From positions 696,501 through 760,500 of the forward strand of contig NC_015318.1 in NCBI RefSeq assembly GCF_000194135.1: a stretch of DNA of 64,000 nt, given 5' to 3'. Of this stretch, positions 45,579 through 54,142 are shown one piece after another. The stretch comes from Hippea maritima DSM 10411 (GTDB lineage Bacteria > Campylobacterota_A > Desulfurellia > Desulfurellales > Hippeaceae). The notes under the pieces are model-generated. The model made no database searches. It had not been told where the DNA came from and worked only from the letters and a program-made list of their open reading frames with translations. Both the position numbers and the translations under genes were made by a program. Position 1 is the first letter of the stretch, and each line of letters opens with the position of its first letter.

Positions 45579-45851
45579 TTAATCTTTTACAATATCTTTC
45601 TTCATCTGCTCATATTCTTCTTTTGAAATTTCACCCTTTGCATATCTTTCTCTCAGAATGTTTAGGGCATTTTTCCTTTCTTTTAAATCTTCGCTCATTG
45701 TTTCTTTATAGTAGTTTCTTCCTTCATGTTTCATATTTTGTGAATTTGTCGTTGCTTTTATAAGGAATACAACAGCCGCTATAATTAAAATTAGAATCAA
45801 TATACCCATATAACCTCCCCAAAAGAATCCATGAAATCCATATCCATGCAT
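45579..45851 (-). CDS. SHOCT-domain small membrane protein
   Basis: A 90-residue protein with a His/Gly/aromatic N-terminus (MHGYGFHGFFWGGYMG), one membrane helix (about 15-35) and a C-terminal SHOCT domain (about 65-90, ALNILRERYAKGEISKEEYEQMK). Such proteins are common in metal-resistance and membrane-stress operons. The ATG at 45851 has GAGGAGG 5 bases upstream; an upstream in-frame start would put this site inside the gene. It is first in the copper operon. Confidence 0.85.
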   Translation of the reverse strand: MHGYGFHGFFWGGYMGILILILIIAAVVFLIKATTNSQNMKHEGRNYYKETMSEDLKERKNALNILRERYAKGEISKEEYEQMKKDIVKD

Positions 45852-45880
45852 GACAACCTCCTCAAGCAATACTTGTCTAT

Positions 45881-45910
45881 CTTATTCCCACCCCCCCTGG
45901 TAGGGATAAG
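45881..45910 (-). promoter_or_regulatory. CsoR-type operator (C/G-tract palindrome)
   Basis: An imperfect palindrome, CTTATTCCCA then a C-tract, then TAGGGATAAG, has the TATCCC...GGGATA layout of known CsoR operators. It lies between the -10 element and the SHOCT start codon, where bound repressor would block transcription. Confidence 0.6.
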
Positions 45911-45923
45911 ATAAGTTAACTTA

Positions 45924-45951
45924 ATAGTAACCTAATTTTACAAAATGTCAA
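45924..45951 (-). promoter_or_regulatory. Promoter of the copper operon
   Basis: On the minus strand a perfect -35 TTGACA (45946-45951) is followed after 16 bases by TACTAT (45924-45929). The CsoR-like palindrome begins about 14 bases downstream. Confidence 0.6.
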
Positions 45952-45980
45952 GTAGAATAAAAATTTTTTATAGGGATGTT

Positions 45981-46898
45981 TTAAATAAACATTTTATAGA
46001 TAAAGAACATGTAAAATATAAGAAGGGTTGCTCCTACCCACTTTGATATTTTCTCATTTTGTACTATAAAGCCAAGTAAGACGCTTGATGCAATCATGAA
46101 TGGTATCCCAAATTCGATGGTACTTTTATCTGCGCGGATATCGCCAAGAATCGAGGAGAAGCCCAACACACCAAAAGCATTGAATATATTTGAACCTACT
46201 ACGTTACCTATAGCCATTTCTAATTTACCTTTTTTAGATGCTACTACGCTTACAAGTAATTCAGGCAGGCTTGTTCCTAAAGCTACTACGGTTGCAGCTA
46301 TTACACCTGTAGTTATGCCAATAATATTAGAAATCTCAATAACACTTTTAATTGTATACTTTGAGCCAATGTTAAGAAGTATCAAGCTAACAATAAGAAC
46401 AAACGGTTCTTTTATAGTTATTCTATTTACTTTTTCTTCAAGTTCTATCTTTTTAGAATTTACCGCATAGAGAATATAGACCAATAGAGCGGATAGGGAA
46501 AATATTCCTTCTCTGTAGGTAAAATTTTTACCATTGAAGGCAAGATAAATAAAGAATGCGCTGAATATGAGTATAGGAATGTCCACTAAAGCTGCATTAT
46601 GTTTTAGTCTTTCATTTTTGGAAAAGAGTAGGGATGTACCCAATACCAATAGGATATTTGTAATGTTTGACCCTACAACATCAGCTATTACTATTTCTGA
46701 GTGTTTTTGTAAGACTGCTGCTATGCTTGTGACTAACTCTGGCAGGCTTGTTCCTATAGATAATATTACAGCCCCAACTATAAATGGGGATAGGCCAAAA
46801 AACAAACCAACTTTTTCTGCGGATTCTGTAAAGTAATCAGCGGATTTAACAACCACAAATAAAGAGACTACAAAAATAACAGTCTGGTAGGCTAACAT
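45981..46898 (-). CDS. CaCA-family Na+/Ca2+ (cation) exchanger, YrbG-like
   Basis: A 305-residue antiporter with about ten membrane segments. The two alpha repeats are explicit: GTSLPELVTSIAAVL with DVVGSNITNILLVLG, and ALGTSLPELLVSVVA with NVVGSNIFNAFGVLG. They face each other in opposite topology and form the cation pathway. Its length is normal. It lies on the same strand as, and about 30 bases upstream of, the copper-operon promoter, without sharing a function that can be read from sequence. Confidence 0.9.
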   Translation of the reverse strand: MLAYQTVIFVVSLFVVVKSADYFTESAEKVGLFFGLSPFIVGAVILSIGTSLPELVTSIAAVLQKHSEIVIADVVGSNITNILLVLGTSLLFSKNERLKHNAALVDIPILIFSAFFIYLAFNGKNFTYREGIFSLSALLVYILYAVNSKKIELEEKVNRITIKEPFVLIVSLILLNIGSKYTIKSVIEISNIIGITTGVIAATVVALGTSLPELLVSVVASKKGKLEMAIGNVVGSNIFNAFGVLGFSSILGDIRADKSTIEFGIPFMIASSVLLGFIVQNEKISKWVGATLLIFYMFFIYKMFI

Positions 46899-46927
46899 GA
46901 CTGCTATTTTATCAGCTCAAGTTAAAC

Positions 46928-46956
46928 TTGACAACTTATAAGAAATAATATATTGA
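46928..46956 (+). promoter_or_regulatory. Probable promoter of tRNA-Leu
   Basis: A perfect TTGACA (46928-46933), 17 bases, then TATTGA (46951-46956). The tRNA starts at 46971. Confidence 0.45.
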
Positions 46957-46970
46957 ATATATGCTCGTCT

Positions 46971-47057
46971 GCCGAGGTGGTGGAATAGGTAGACACGCCA
47001 TCTTGAGGGGGTGGTGGGAGCAATCCCGTGCGGGTTCAAATCCCGCCCTCGGCACCA
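46971..47057 (+). tRNA. tRNA-Leu (anticodon GAG), CCA encoded
   Basis: An 87-base class II tRNA. Acceptor GCCGAGG pairs with CCTCGGC. The anticodon arm CCATC-TTGAGGG-GGTGG gives anticodon GAG at 47005-47007. A long variable arm TGGGAGCAATCCCG is typical of tRNA-Leu. The T-arm GCGGG-TTCAAAT-CCCGC is intact, and ACCA ends the gene. It reads CUC/CUU codons. Confidence 0.95.
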
Positions 47058-47157
47058 TTTATTTTTCTGTTTTTATACTTTTTGTAAAGAAAAAAGCTTA
47101 TTTTTTAAACATTTATTTTTGCTCGATTATTTTTTTCACAAATTATAATTTTTTTCC

Positions 47158-47186
47158 TTGACAAAAAATTATTCTTGATGTATATA
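47158..47186 (+). promoter_or_regulatory. Sigma-70-type promoter for the peroxiredoxin gene
   Basis: A perfect TTGACA (47158-47163), 17 bases, then TATATA (47181-47186). The leader is about 22 bases. The upstream 100 bases are unusually T-rich and could act as an UP element. Confidence 0.65.
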
Positions 47187-47214
47187 TTTATCGAAGCTTT
47201 TAGGAGGTGAAAAG

Positions 47215-47916
47215 ATGGCTTGTGAAAAGGAGATTAAAGCAATTGAAGAGAAACAAGAAGAAAAAATTGAGATTGAGGAGGTAAGCGAGATGGAAAGGAC
47301 ACAAGCAGGCGTATTGGTAATGAGAAAGGTTCCAGAGTTTGAGATGGATGCTTATGATGCAAAGACTGGTAAGTATGTAAAGGTATCAAGCGAGGATTAT
47401 AAAGGTAAATGGTTAGTTGTATGTTTCTATCCGGCTGATTTTACGTTTGTATGTCCAACGGAAATTGCTGCAATGAATGCTAAATACGATGAGTTGCAGA
47501 GTATGGGCGTTGAGGTGTTGGCTGTATCTACAGATACAAAATTTTCTCACAAAAGATTTGCTGAGACTGAACCTCTTTTGAAAGATTTAAAGCTTACGAT
47601 AGGTGCAGATCCAACGGGAGAGGTATCAAGGAAATTCGGCGTGTTAATAGAGGAAGAGGGTTTAGCTTTGAGAGGTAGATTCCTTGTAAATCCTGATGGT
47701 GTTGTTGTCGCCGAAGAGGTTCAAGGACCAAGTGTAGGTAGAAACGTTAATGAGTTTATAAGACAGATTCAGGCATGGCAGCATGTATATAAAACTGGAG
47801 AGGTTTGCCCAGCAAACTGGAGGCCTAGTAAAAAAACCCTCCCTGTGAATAAAGAAGTTGAAAAGATGACTGGTAGGGTAGGCGATTATGTAACTGTTGA
47901 GGAGTTGCTCTCCTAA
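47215..47916 (+). CDS. 2-Cys peroxiredoxin (AhpC/Prx1 type)
   Basis: A 233-residue thiol peroxidase reducing H2O2 and alkyl peroxides. The peroxidatic Cys is C80 in YPADFTFVCPTE, and the resolving Cys is C198 in TGEVCPANW. The conserved Arg lies near 151-156 (ALRGRFLVNP). A 30-residue Glu/Lys-rich N-terminal extension precedes the core, which is unusual. No AhpF or thioredoxin reductase gene is next to it. AGGAGGTG precedes the ATG, and a strong terminator follows, so it is monocistronic. Confidence 0.94.
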   Translation: MACEKEIKAIEEKQEEKIEIEEVSEMERTQAGVLVMRKVPEFEMDAYDAKTGKYVKVSSEDYKGKWLVVCFYPADFTFVCPTEIAAMNAKYDELQSMGVEVLAVSTDTKFSHKRFAETEPLLKDLKLTIGADPTGEVSRKFGVLIEEEGLALRGRFLVNPDGVVVAEEVQGPSVGRNVNEFIRQIQAWQHVYKTGEVCPANWRPSKKTLPVNKEVEKMTGRVGDYVTVEELLS

Positions 47917-47938
47917 TTTAGTTTATTATTTTGTAGTT

Positions 47939-47988
47939 AAAAGGCCAGCTGCTTGCATACTTACATAGTAGCTGGCCTTTCTTTTTTT
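47939..47988 (+). terminator. Rho-independent terminator after the peroxiredoxin gene
   Basis: A perfect 11-bp stem AAAGGCCAGCT / AGCTGGCCTTT with a loop of about 19 bases is followed by CTTTTTTT. Confidence 0.92.
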
Positions 47989-47989
47989 A

Positions 47990-48018
47990 TTGAACAATAT
48001 ATAAATGATTGATATAAA
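47990..48018 (+). promoter_or_regulatory. Sigma-70-type promoter for lemA-DUF2207
   Basis: TTGAAC (47990-47995), 17 bases, then TATAAA (48013-48018). Its -10 lies downstream of the ATG at 48005, which supports the later start at 48041. Confidence 0.5.
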
Positions 48019-48040
48019 TTCAAAAAGAAGGGGTGGTGCT

Positions 48041-48589
48041 ATGGTTGGTTTAATTTTACTAATAGTCATTTTATTGATTATTAGTCTTACTGTATATTAC
48101 TACAATAGGTTTGTTAAGCTTAAGAATCAGATAGATAACGCATGGAGTGATATAGATGTACAGCTTAAAAGAAGGTATGATTTAATTCCTAACTTGGTTG
48201 AAACAGTTAAGGGCTATGCGAAACACGAAAAAGATACGTTGGAAAATGTTATAAAGGCAAGAAATATGGCTATGAATTCCCAGACAGTTGAGGAGAGGGC
48301 AAAAAGTGAAAATATGCTTACTGGGGCTTTAAAGACTATTTTTGCTTTGGCTGAGAGTTATCCCGATTTAAAGGCCAATCAAAGTTTTTTAGAACTACAA
48401 AAAATGCTCGCTGATGTAGAAAATGATATTCAAATGGCAAGAAGGTATTATAACGCTGTGGTTAGGGATTATAATGTTTTATGTGAGTCGTTTCCTTCTG
48501 TGTTAATAGCAAAACAATTTAATTTCTCCAAGCGAGAATTTTTCGAGACTGAAGAAAGTGAAAGGGAAAATATTAAAGTTGAGTTTTAA
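48041..48589 (+). CDS. lemA: LemA family protein (copy 1)
   Basis: A 182-residue membrane protein with one N-terminal transmembrane helix (about 2-22) and a periplasmic/extracytoplasmic four-helix bundle. The family signature NAWSDIDVQLKRRYDLIPNLVETVKGYAKHE is explicit (around residues 34-64). The C-terminal part carries NDIQMARRYYNAVVRDYN. The function of LemA is unknown. The ATG at 48041 has GGGGTGG upstream. It overlaps the next gene by 32 bases. A second LemA is encoded at 62291. Confidence 0.9.
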   Translation: MVGLILLIVILLIISLTVYYYNRFVKLKNQIDNAWSDIDVQLKRRYDLIPNLVETVKGYAKHEKDTLENVIKARNMAMNSQTVEERAKSENMLTGALKTIFALAESYPDLKANQSFLELQKMLADVENDIQMARRYYNAVVRDYNVLCESFPSVLIAKQFNFSKREFFETEESERENIKVEF

Positions 48590-50279
48590 GTGGGTTTTGT
48601 TTTTTGTTTTTCTGCCACTTTTGGCGCATGCAGAATATTTTTACATAAAAGATTTTCACTCTGATATATATTTGAATGAGAATGGTGTGGTGGATATTGA
48701 TGAAACAATTAAAGTTCACTTTAACCGGCCAAGGCATGGAATATTTAGATTTATTCCATACGAATACAGAGTAAATAGGACATTTGGAAATGGTAGAAGC
48801 TTTGGTAGGATTTATAAGATTTCTATATTTAACGTAGAAGTAGATGGTTTTAAGTACAAAATAAAAAGAAGTGACGGAAAGCTTATTATAAAGATAGGTT
48901 CTCCAAAGGCCTATGTTAAAGGGGATGCTGTCTATAAGATACACTACAGTATGTTTGGCGTTATTAATTATTTTAAAAATCATGCTGAATTTTATTATAA
49001 TGCCGTGGGAAACGGCTGGCCTGTGAGCATTCTAAAATCGTCTTTTGATTTGTATTTGCCTAAAAAACTTTCGAAAAATGATATTAAATTTAAGGTTTTT
49101 AGTGGTCTTTACGGTAGTAAACATACAGAAGATATTACCTATTCCAATGGCGTTCTAAGCTGCTATTTAAACCATACTTTAAAATCCCATGAGGGTTTAA
49201 CGGTTGTTTTGGGTTTTCCCAAAGATTACATAAACAGTTCCGGGTTTTGGCTTAGGCTTAGGTTGTTTTTAAATAATAACTCTATATTTGCTTTGCCTTT
49301 GTTTGTTTTTTTGGTTTTGTATGCCATTTGGTATGCTATTGGTAGAGATGTTAAAAAGCCCATTGCTGTTTATTATAGGCCACCTAAAGATATGACACCT
49401 GCTGAGGCTGGAGTTCTTGTTGATGATGAGATAAATAATTCAGATCTTCTTTCTCTTATATTCTATTGGGCTTCAAAGGGATATTTGGAAATTGAAGAGA
49501 ATGAAAACAAAAAGGCTTTTTTTAAGAAAAAGGATTTAATCTTAAAAAAGTTAAAAGACCTGCCTGATTCTGCTAAGAGTTTTGAAAAAATTATCTTTTA
49601 TGGTTTATTTGATAACAGAGATGTTGTTAGGGTTAGCTCCCTCAAGAATAAGTTTTACGAAACTATAAATGAGGCAAGAAATAGTCTTGATAGTTATATA
49701 AAAGAGTTGAAATTATATGAAAAAGGTACAAGAAAATTTGGTTTGATATTGAAAATGCTTGCTTTTATTGTTGGTGGTTCAACTGTTTTCTTTTTTATTG
49801 AAACTGGATTGAATTATGCTATTGCTTTCTTTGTTACAGCTGTTGTATTATTTATATTTGGAAAAATTATGCCCAAGAAATCATTAAAAGGCGTTGAACA
49901 ATTTAGCATAATAAGAGGTTTTAGAGAATTTATGAGAAAGGCTGAGAAAAATAGACTAAAACGGCTTCTTGATGAGGACCCTGACTACTTTTATAATACG
50001 CTTTCTTATGCTATAGCTTTAGGTGAACACAAAGAATGGTCAAAAAAGTTTGATGATTTGGTTAGTGAGCCACCAGTATGGTATAGAAGTCAATCACCCT
50101 ATACAAGATTTTCGGCATATTCATTTGCCACCATGATGGATAGAGATATGTCTACTCTATCTGAAACCTTAGCCTCCCAACCATCGAGTTCTTCAGCAGC
50201 AGCCTCAGGCTCAAGCGGATTTGGAGGCAGTGGAGCATCCGGTGGAGGATTTGGAGGCGGTGGAGGAGGGAGTTGGTAG
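48558..50279 (+). CDS. DUF2207-type membrane protein with Gly-rich C-terminus
   Basis: A 573-residue protein with a signal peptide (cleaved after LLAHA near residue 25) and an extracytoplasmic beta-rich DUF2207 domain (YIKDFHSDIYLNENGVVDIDE, IFRFIPYEY). Membrane helices follow near 243-262 and 400-440, with a cytoplasmic region between and after. The last 35 residues are Ser/Ala/Gly-rich and end FGGGGGGSW. The start is GTG within lemA. DUF2207 proteins often neighbour LemA; no biochemical function is established. Confidence 0.85.
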   Translation: MKGKILKLSFKWVLFFVFLPLLAHAEYFYIKDFHSDIYLNENGVVDIDETIKVHFNRPRHGIFRFIPYEYRVNRTFGNGRSFGRIYKISIFNVEVDGFKYKIKRSDGKLIIKIGSPKAYVKGDAVYKIHYSMFGVINYFKNHAEFYYNAVGNGWPVSILKSSFDLYLPKKLSKNDIKFKVFSGLYGSKHTEDITYSNGVLSCYLNHTLKSHEGLTVVLGFPKDYINSSGFWLRLRLFLNNNSIFALPLFVFLVLYAIWYAIGRDVKKPIAVYYRPPKDMTPAEAGVLVDDEINNSDLLSLIFYWASKGYLEIEENENKKAFFKKKDLILKKLKDLPDSAKSFEKIIFYGLFDNRDVVRVSSLKNKFYETINEARNSLDSYIKELKLYEKGTRKFGLILKMLAFIVGGSTVFFFIETGLNYAIAFFVTAVVLFIFGKIMPKKSLKGVEQFSIIRGFREFMRKAEKNRLKRLLDEDPDYFYNTLSYAIALGEHKEWSKKFDDLVSEPPVWYRSQSPYTRFSAYSFATMMDRDMSTLSETLASQPSSSSAAASGSSGFGGSGASGGGFGGGGGGSW

Positions 50280-50284
50280 AAAAA

Positions 50285-50653
50285 TTAGAAGCATATTATG
50301 CCTTTTTTTGGGCTCAAAAAATGCGCCCTATTACTCAATCTTTCTTTGGGTAAAAAATAAAGCCACCCTTTTTGGTTGTTTATATCCTTTATTAGCTGTC
50401 TGACGTAGAATCTTGGGGCATCTTCAAACTCATCCAAAAGAGAAATTTTGTTTTTATCTATGGAGTATATTTCTATAACAATTTTGCCTTTTAATTCTTT
50501 TTTGCATTCCTTTATTGCAAAGGGTGCAAAATTAACGGCTAAACAGTACATTTCTTTTGTCAGACTTTCTCTAAGGAATTGAGCCTTTAATTTTTCTAAA
50601 AAATGATGGTTAGAATAACCTCTTTTCAACGTTCCGTAAACAAAAATAATCAT
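50285..50653 (-). CDS. Gamma-glutamylcyclotransferase-like (AIG2/YtfP) protein
   Basis: A 122-residue GGCT-fold protein. The substrate loop YGTLKRGYSNHHFLE at residues 6-20 is typical, and the central Glu of the LDEFEDAPRFYVR motif corresponds to the catalytic/ligand position. The physiological substrate is unknown in most bacteria. It is the last gene of a two-gene minus-strand unit with the membrane protein at 50657, and faces the DUF2207 gene convergently. Confidence 0.85.
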   Translation of the reverse strand: MIIFVYGTLKRGYSNHHFLEKLKAQFLRESLTKEMYCLAVNFAPFAIKECKKELKGKIVIEIYSIDKNKISLLDEFEDAPRFYVRQLIKDINNQKGWLYFLPKERLSNRAHFLSPKKGIICF

Positions 50654-50656
50654 CTT

Positions 50657-51307
50657 TCAAAGTTGTTCTCCTCTTAGTTGAATATAGAGCAGGGTTATAG
50701 CAATAGGTGACAGCGTGCCTAAAATGAGTGATGCAATTGCACTGCCTATTACCGGTATAAGCCCGAGAACGAACCCCAAAGGCAACTCAATAAGCATAAG
50801 AATCAAAAGAAATACAAGTACGCTTCCAAAGTTTTCCTTTACAATCTCATAGCTCTCGATTATCGATTCTTTTACATCCTTGTTTAGTAACACTACCTCC
50901 TGAAGTGAAAAAACAGTAAACAGTATTACTATGATGCCTGGTATAACAAGTAGCATTAGCCCAATTGCCGATGCTAACCCTACAATTGTAGAAACCAAAA
51001 ATATAACGCCAAGCTTACCCATCGATACATTAAAGCTTTCGGATAGGTTGACCCTTTTGTATGATTCCATTTCATATGTCATGTGAATGACTACAGAGTT
51101 TGCCAAGAGAACAGCGATTAGTGTAATTGCTACACCAATAAGAAGAATAATTGCTCCAATGGATGAGGATACATTTGAGTGTGAATACATCATGCCCAAG
51201 CCAAGCAGACCCAAAATTAAAGAAACCAAAGCTGGAAAAAGTGCGGGCACGAAAAATACCGGCTTCTTAAACATAAAATCAAATGATTTGGTTATAAGCT
51301 CCCACAT
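50657..51307 (-). CDS. Integral membrane protein of unknown function
   Basis: A 216-residue protein with about five to six hydrophobic segments. The N-terminus WELITKSFDFMFKKPVFFVPALF and the internal VNLSESFNVSMGKLG and DVKESIIESYEIVKENFG resemble the DUF4013/glycerophosphodiester-phosphodiesterase membrane-domain group. The exact family was not confirmed. It starts about 70 bases upstream of the Cache-GGDEF gene end, so it may share its transcript. Confidence 0.7.
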   Translation of the reverse strand: MWELITKSFDFMFKKPVFFVPALFPALVSLILGLLGLGMMYSHSNVSSSIGAIILLIGVAITLIAVLLANSVVIHMTYEMESYKRVNLSESFNVSMGKLGVIFLVSTIVGLASAIGLMLLVIPGIIVILFTVFSLQEVVLLNKDVKESIIESYEIVKENFGSVLVFLLILMLIELPLGFVLGLIPVIGSAIASLILGTLSPIAITLLYIQLRGEQL

Positions 51308-51377
51308 AAAGCACCCCCTTGTTTTTATTAATTAGTATTATATAAAAAATTGATATAAATTCAAACAAAGCAAAACT

Positions 51378-53882
51378 TTAATTGTATCGATCAAATAGTT
51401 CTTTTGGTAGTTTTATCTTTTCTGATTTTACAGATTCCATAACTTTTTTGATTATTTCCTTCCTATGTGTTGAGTATTTGTTTTTATACATATTGGCATC
51501 AGCTGTTGAGAAGAATTCCTTTAGGTTGGGGTATTGGCCCTCCTGAACTGCATAACCATACGAAGCACTGAGAAAAAAATCACTTTTTTTGTTGAATCTT
51601 TCAATTTTTTTGTTTACTCTTTCTATGTATTTTAGAGCACCTTTTTCTGTTGTGTTAGGCATTACTACCGCAAATTCATCTCCACCGATACGGGCTACGA
51701 CATCACTTGCCCTGGCTTCAGCTAATAAAATTTGGGCTAATTTTTTTATGGCAAAATCGCCTTTTTGGTGTCCCATAGCGTCGTTTATTATCTTTAGACC
51801 ATTTAAGTCATAGGTAATTATTGTAAGTGGATAACTTCTTTTATTAAACATTCTCCTAACTTCTTCCTTAAAAAATCTTCTGTTGTAGAGATTGGTTAAT
51901 GAATCGTGAAATGCTACGTATTCAACCTCTTTTTCTTTTTTATACCTCTCGGTTACATCATAAAAAGAAACAACATATAATTTTTCTTTGTTCATTTCTA
52001 TAGAACCTACAGACATATCAAGCCATTTTTCTGAGTCGGTCTTGGTTGTTATACTGACATTACAATTCTTGCAGCCGTTTTGCCCTTCGTTTATTATTTT
52101 TATGTTGCCCGTTATTATTCCCCAATTTTTTAAACCTAAGACTATGTATATATCCTCTAAATTAAACATTTCATCTATCTCTAATATTTGTTTTGCGATG
52201 TCGTTTATGTATACAACGCTACCGTCCTCGTTTAATACCAAGACACCTGTATTGATTACGTTTATAAATTTTTTGAGTTTTTCTTTTTCTTTTTCGGACT
52301 TTCTGTATAGTAAGATACTGTCGGTTATATCTTTGGCTACAGATACACATTCGTTTTCATTAAGGGGGTAAGCTATGCAAGAAAAATAATGCTTTTGGCC
52401 ATTTTTATCTACGTGGTAGTCTGTCTCTATTACAGATTGTGTTGCAAAAACCTCTTTTATCTTTTGTGTGAGGTAGGGAACCTTTGTAAATACCTTGCTT
52501 ATATTTTCCCCTACTATGTTTTCATTTTTGTGTTCTTTTAATAAATAATCTTCAATACATTTGTTGGCATCTTTTACAACTATTTCATCTCCTTTTTTTT
52601 CATAAAGTATCAAACAATCTGGCATGTATTTTACAAGATTTTTATAGCTTTTAAGCAGTCTTTCAATTTCAAGAGAGTAGATTTCTATTTTTTGTGTTAT
52701 ATCATTTATTTGGTTGGCTATTTTTTCTATGTCCGTTGTTTTTATCTTTTTTGTGTCAATTCTTTTGGATTTCTTGTAATTAACAAAGAAGTTATGGAGC
52801 GTTTCTATATCTGAGCGTATTGTTCTTGTTAGTATTGCATACAGAATTAATAAGACTGATATAGCTATAAATGTTATTATTATGATAGTTGCTATTCTTT
52901 GAGGCAGGTTTCTCTTAAATTTATTTTCAATTGCCTCTAAATAATCTTTCTTTAAATCTTTGAGATAATATCCTGTTCCTATTATCCAGTTATACGGTTT
53001 GTAAATCTCCATGTACGAAAGTTTGAGTCCATTTTCATTTGAGTGTGGTACTTTATAGTTATACTCTAATAAAGAGTACCCTTGTTTTCCTAAATCTCTT
53101 AAATACATTTTTCTGTAGAATCTACCGTTGGCATCTTTTATTTTGTCTGACATGCATTTACCCACCATCTCTGGTTTGTTTGGATTTACAATAGCTTTTG
53201 CAAAACAGTCACCACCATTTATATTTAACAGCTTAGAAATAAATATATATCCATGCTTCTTTTCGCCGTATCTGTAGTTTGTTAAATACTTAACTATGTT
53301 TTGTTTTATTCTTTCTTCTATACGGTTTAATGAACTTAAATATACGAAAAGCCAATTTAAAGGTTTGAAGGTTTTTGCATATCCTATCATCTTTTCTCCA
53401 TTGCAAGTGGTTTCAATAAACCCTTCTTTTATGTTTTTCGGTATACAGTTGAAGCCTTTAAAAAGTGTTTTGTTGGTTTTTTTATCTATGACGAAGCAAT
53501 AGATATCATCGTTTATATTACCCTCAACTTTTAAGAAACTCAAGAATTCATGTTTTAATTCTTGATTTTTCCTGTTTTTATTTACATTGTACAGTGTCAT
53601 GGCTACATTGTATCTTAGGCTTAGTTTGTCTTTTAGATTTTTTATAAACTTTTGCTTTTCGTTTTTTCTTATTTTGTTTATGTAATTTTTAATAGAACTT
53701 ATTTTATGCTTTAACATTTCTTTCTTTTCTTTTTTGTACAGTTCTTGTGTTATTTCTATAGTGGATTTCATTTTTGATTTTACGTCAAATATCCAAAAAA
53801 CACCTATAAAAAATGATGTAACTATTATACTTCCTACAATCGTAGTTATAAAAAGCTTATGTAGGCTTATCTTTTTTTTCAT
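51378..53882 (-). CDS. Membrane diguanylate cyclase: Cache-PAS-PAS-GGDEF
   Basis: An 834-residue sensor. A membrane helix (about 10-30), a large extracytoplasmic Cache-type sensor (31-335, with HGYIFISKLLNINGGD and YMEIYKPYNWIIGTGYYL) and a second helix (about 336-358) lead to two PAS-like domains (about 410-520 and 540-655). The GGDEF domain (660-825) starts FHDSLTNLYNRRFF, with signature RIGGDEFAVVMPNT. The inhibitory I-site RxxD (RASD) sits five residues before it. It should make c-di-GMP in response to a small external ligand. It is probably active, unlike the two other GGDEF proteins here. Confidence 0.92.
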   Translation of the reverse strand: MKKKISLHKLFITTIVGSIIVTSFFIGVFWIFDVKSKMKSTIEITQELYKKEKKEMLKHKISSIKNYINKIRKNEKQKFIKNLKDKLSLRYNVAMTLYNVNKNRKNQELKHEFLSFLKVEGNINDDIYCFVIDKKTNKTLFKGFNCIPKNIKEGFIETTCNGEKMIGYAKTFKPLNWLFVYLSSLNRIEERIKQNIVKYLTNYRYGEKKHGYIFISKLLNINGGDCFAKAIVNPNKPEMVGKCMSDKIKDANGRFYRKMYLRDLGKQGYSLLEYNYKVPHSNENGLKLSYMEIYKPYNWIIGTGYYLKDLKKDYLEAIENKFKRNLPQRIATIIIITFIAISVLLILYAILTRTIRSDIETLHNFFVNYKKSKRIDTKKIKTTDIEKIANQINDITQKIEIYSLEIERLLKSYKNLVKYMPDCLILYEKKGDEIVVKDANKCIEDYLLKEHKNENIVGENISKVFTKVPYLTQKIKEVFATQSVIETDYHVDKNGQKHYFSCIAYPLNENECVSVAKDITDSILLYRKSEKEKEKLKKFINVINTGVLVLNEDGSVVYINDIAKQILEIDEMFNLEDIYIVLGLKNWGIITGNIKIINEGQNGCKNCNVSITTKTDSEKWLDMSVGSIEMNKEKLYVVSFYDVTERYKKEKEVEYVAFHDSLTNLYNRRFFKEEVRRMFNKRSYPLTIITYDLNGLKIINDAMGHQKGDFAIKKLAQILLAEARASDVVARIGGDEFAVVMPNTTEKGALKYIERVNKKIERFNKKSDFFLSASYGYAVQEGQYPNLKEFFSTADANMYKNKYSTHRKEIIKKVMESVKSEKIKLPKELFDRYN

Positions 53883-54005
53883 TATTCCTCCTAACTGCCC
53901 TTATTTTTATTCTATAAAAGAAAATAGCATAAAACAACTCTAAAAAATTGATAACGATTTTATACACTGTAAAATTTTGCCATATAAAATTAATTTTAGT
54001 TTCTT

Positions 54006-54024
54006 TTTACCCCCCTTTCCGCAC
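54006..54024 (+). repeat. Left terminal inverted repeat of the IS
   Basis: Begins TTTACCCCCC and ends TTTCCGCAC. It matches the reverse complement of the right end at 16 of 19 positions. Confidence 0.7.
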
Positions 54025-54115
54025 TCAAACCTCTATCTTATTTGACCAAACCCAAATGCACAGAGTAAAAGAATGAAAAGGGTCTTAGAATAAACGGAAC
54101 AGAAAATGCTTACAT

Positions 54116-54135
54116 CTCCCTCTAAAAAGAGGGGG
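54116..54135 (+). promoter_or_regulatory. Hairpin sequestering the transposase ribosome-binding site
   Basis: CTCCCTCT-AAAA-AGAGGGGG forms an 8-bp stem (one G-U pair). Its 3' arm is the purine-rich Shine-Dalgarno lying 7 bases before the transposase ATG. Folding would hide the ribosome site, limiting transposase synthesis. Confidence 0.6.
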
Positions 54136-54142
54136 TATTTAA

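Noticed and set aside
46096-46836. Plus-strand open frames opposite the cation exchanger
   Set aside because: They mirror the repeated alpha motifs on the opposite strand; hydrophobic genes commonly give such shadows.
48005-48040. Earlier start for the first LemA gene
   Set aside because: That ATG lies upstream of the -10 element and lacks a ribosome site; the ATG at 48041 has GGGGTGG before it.
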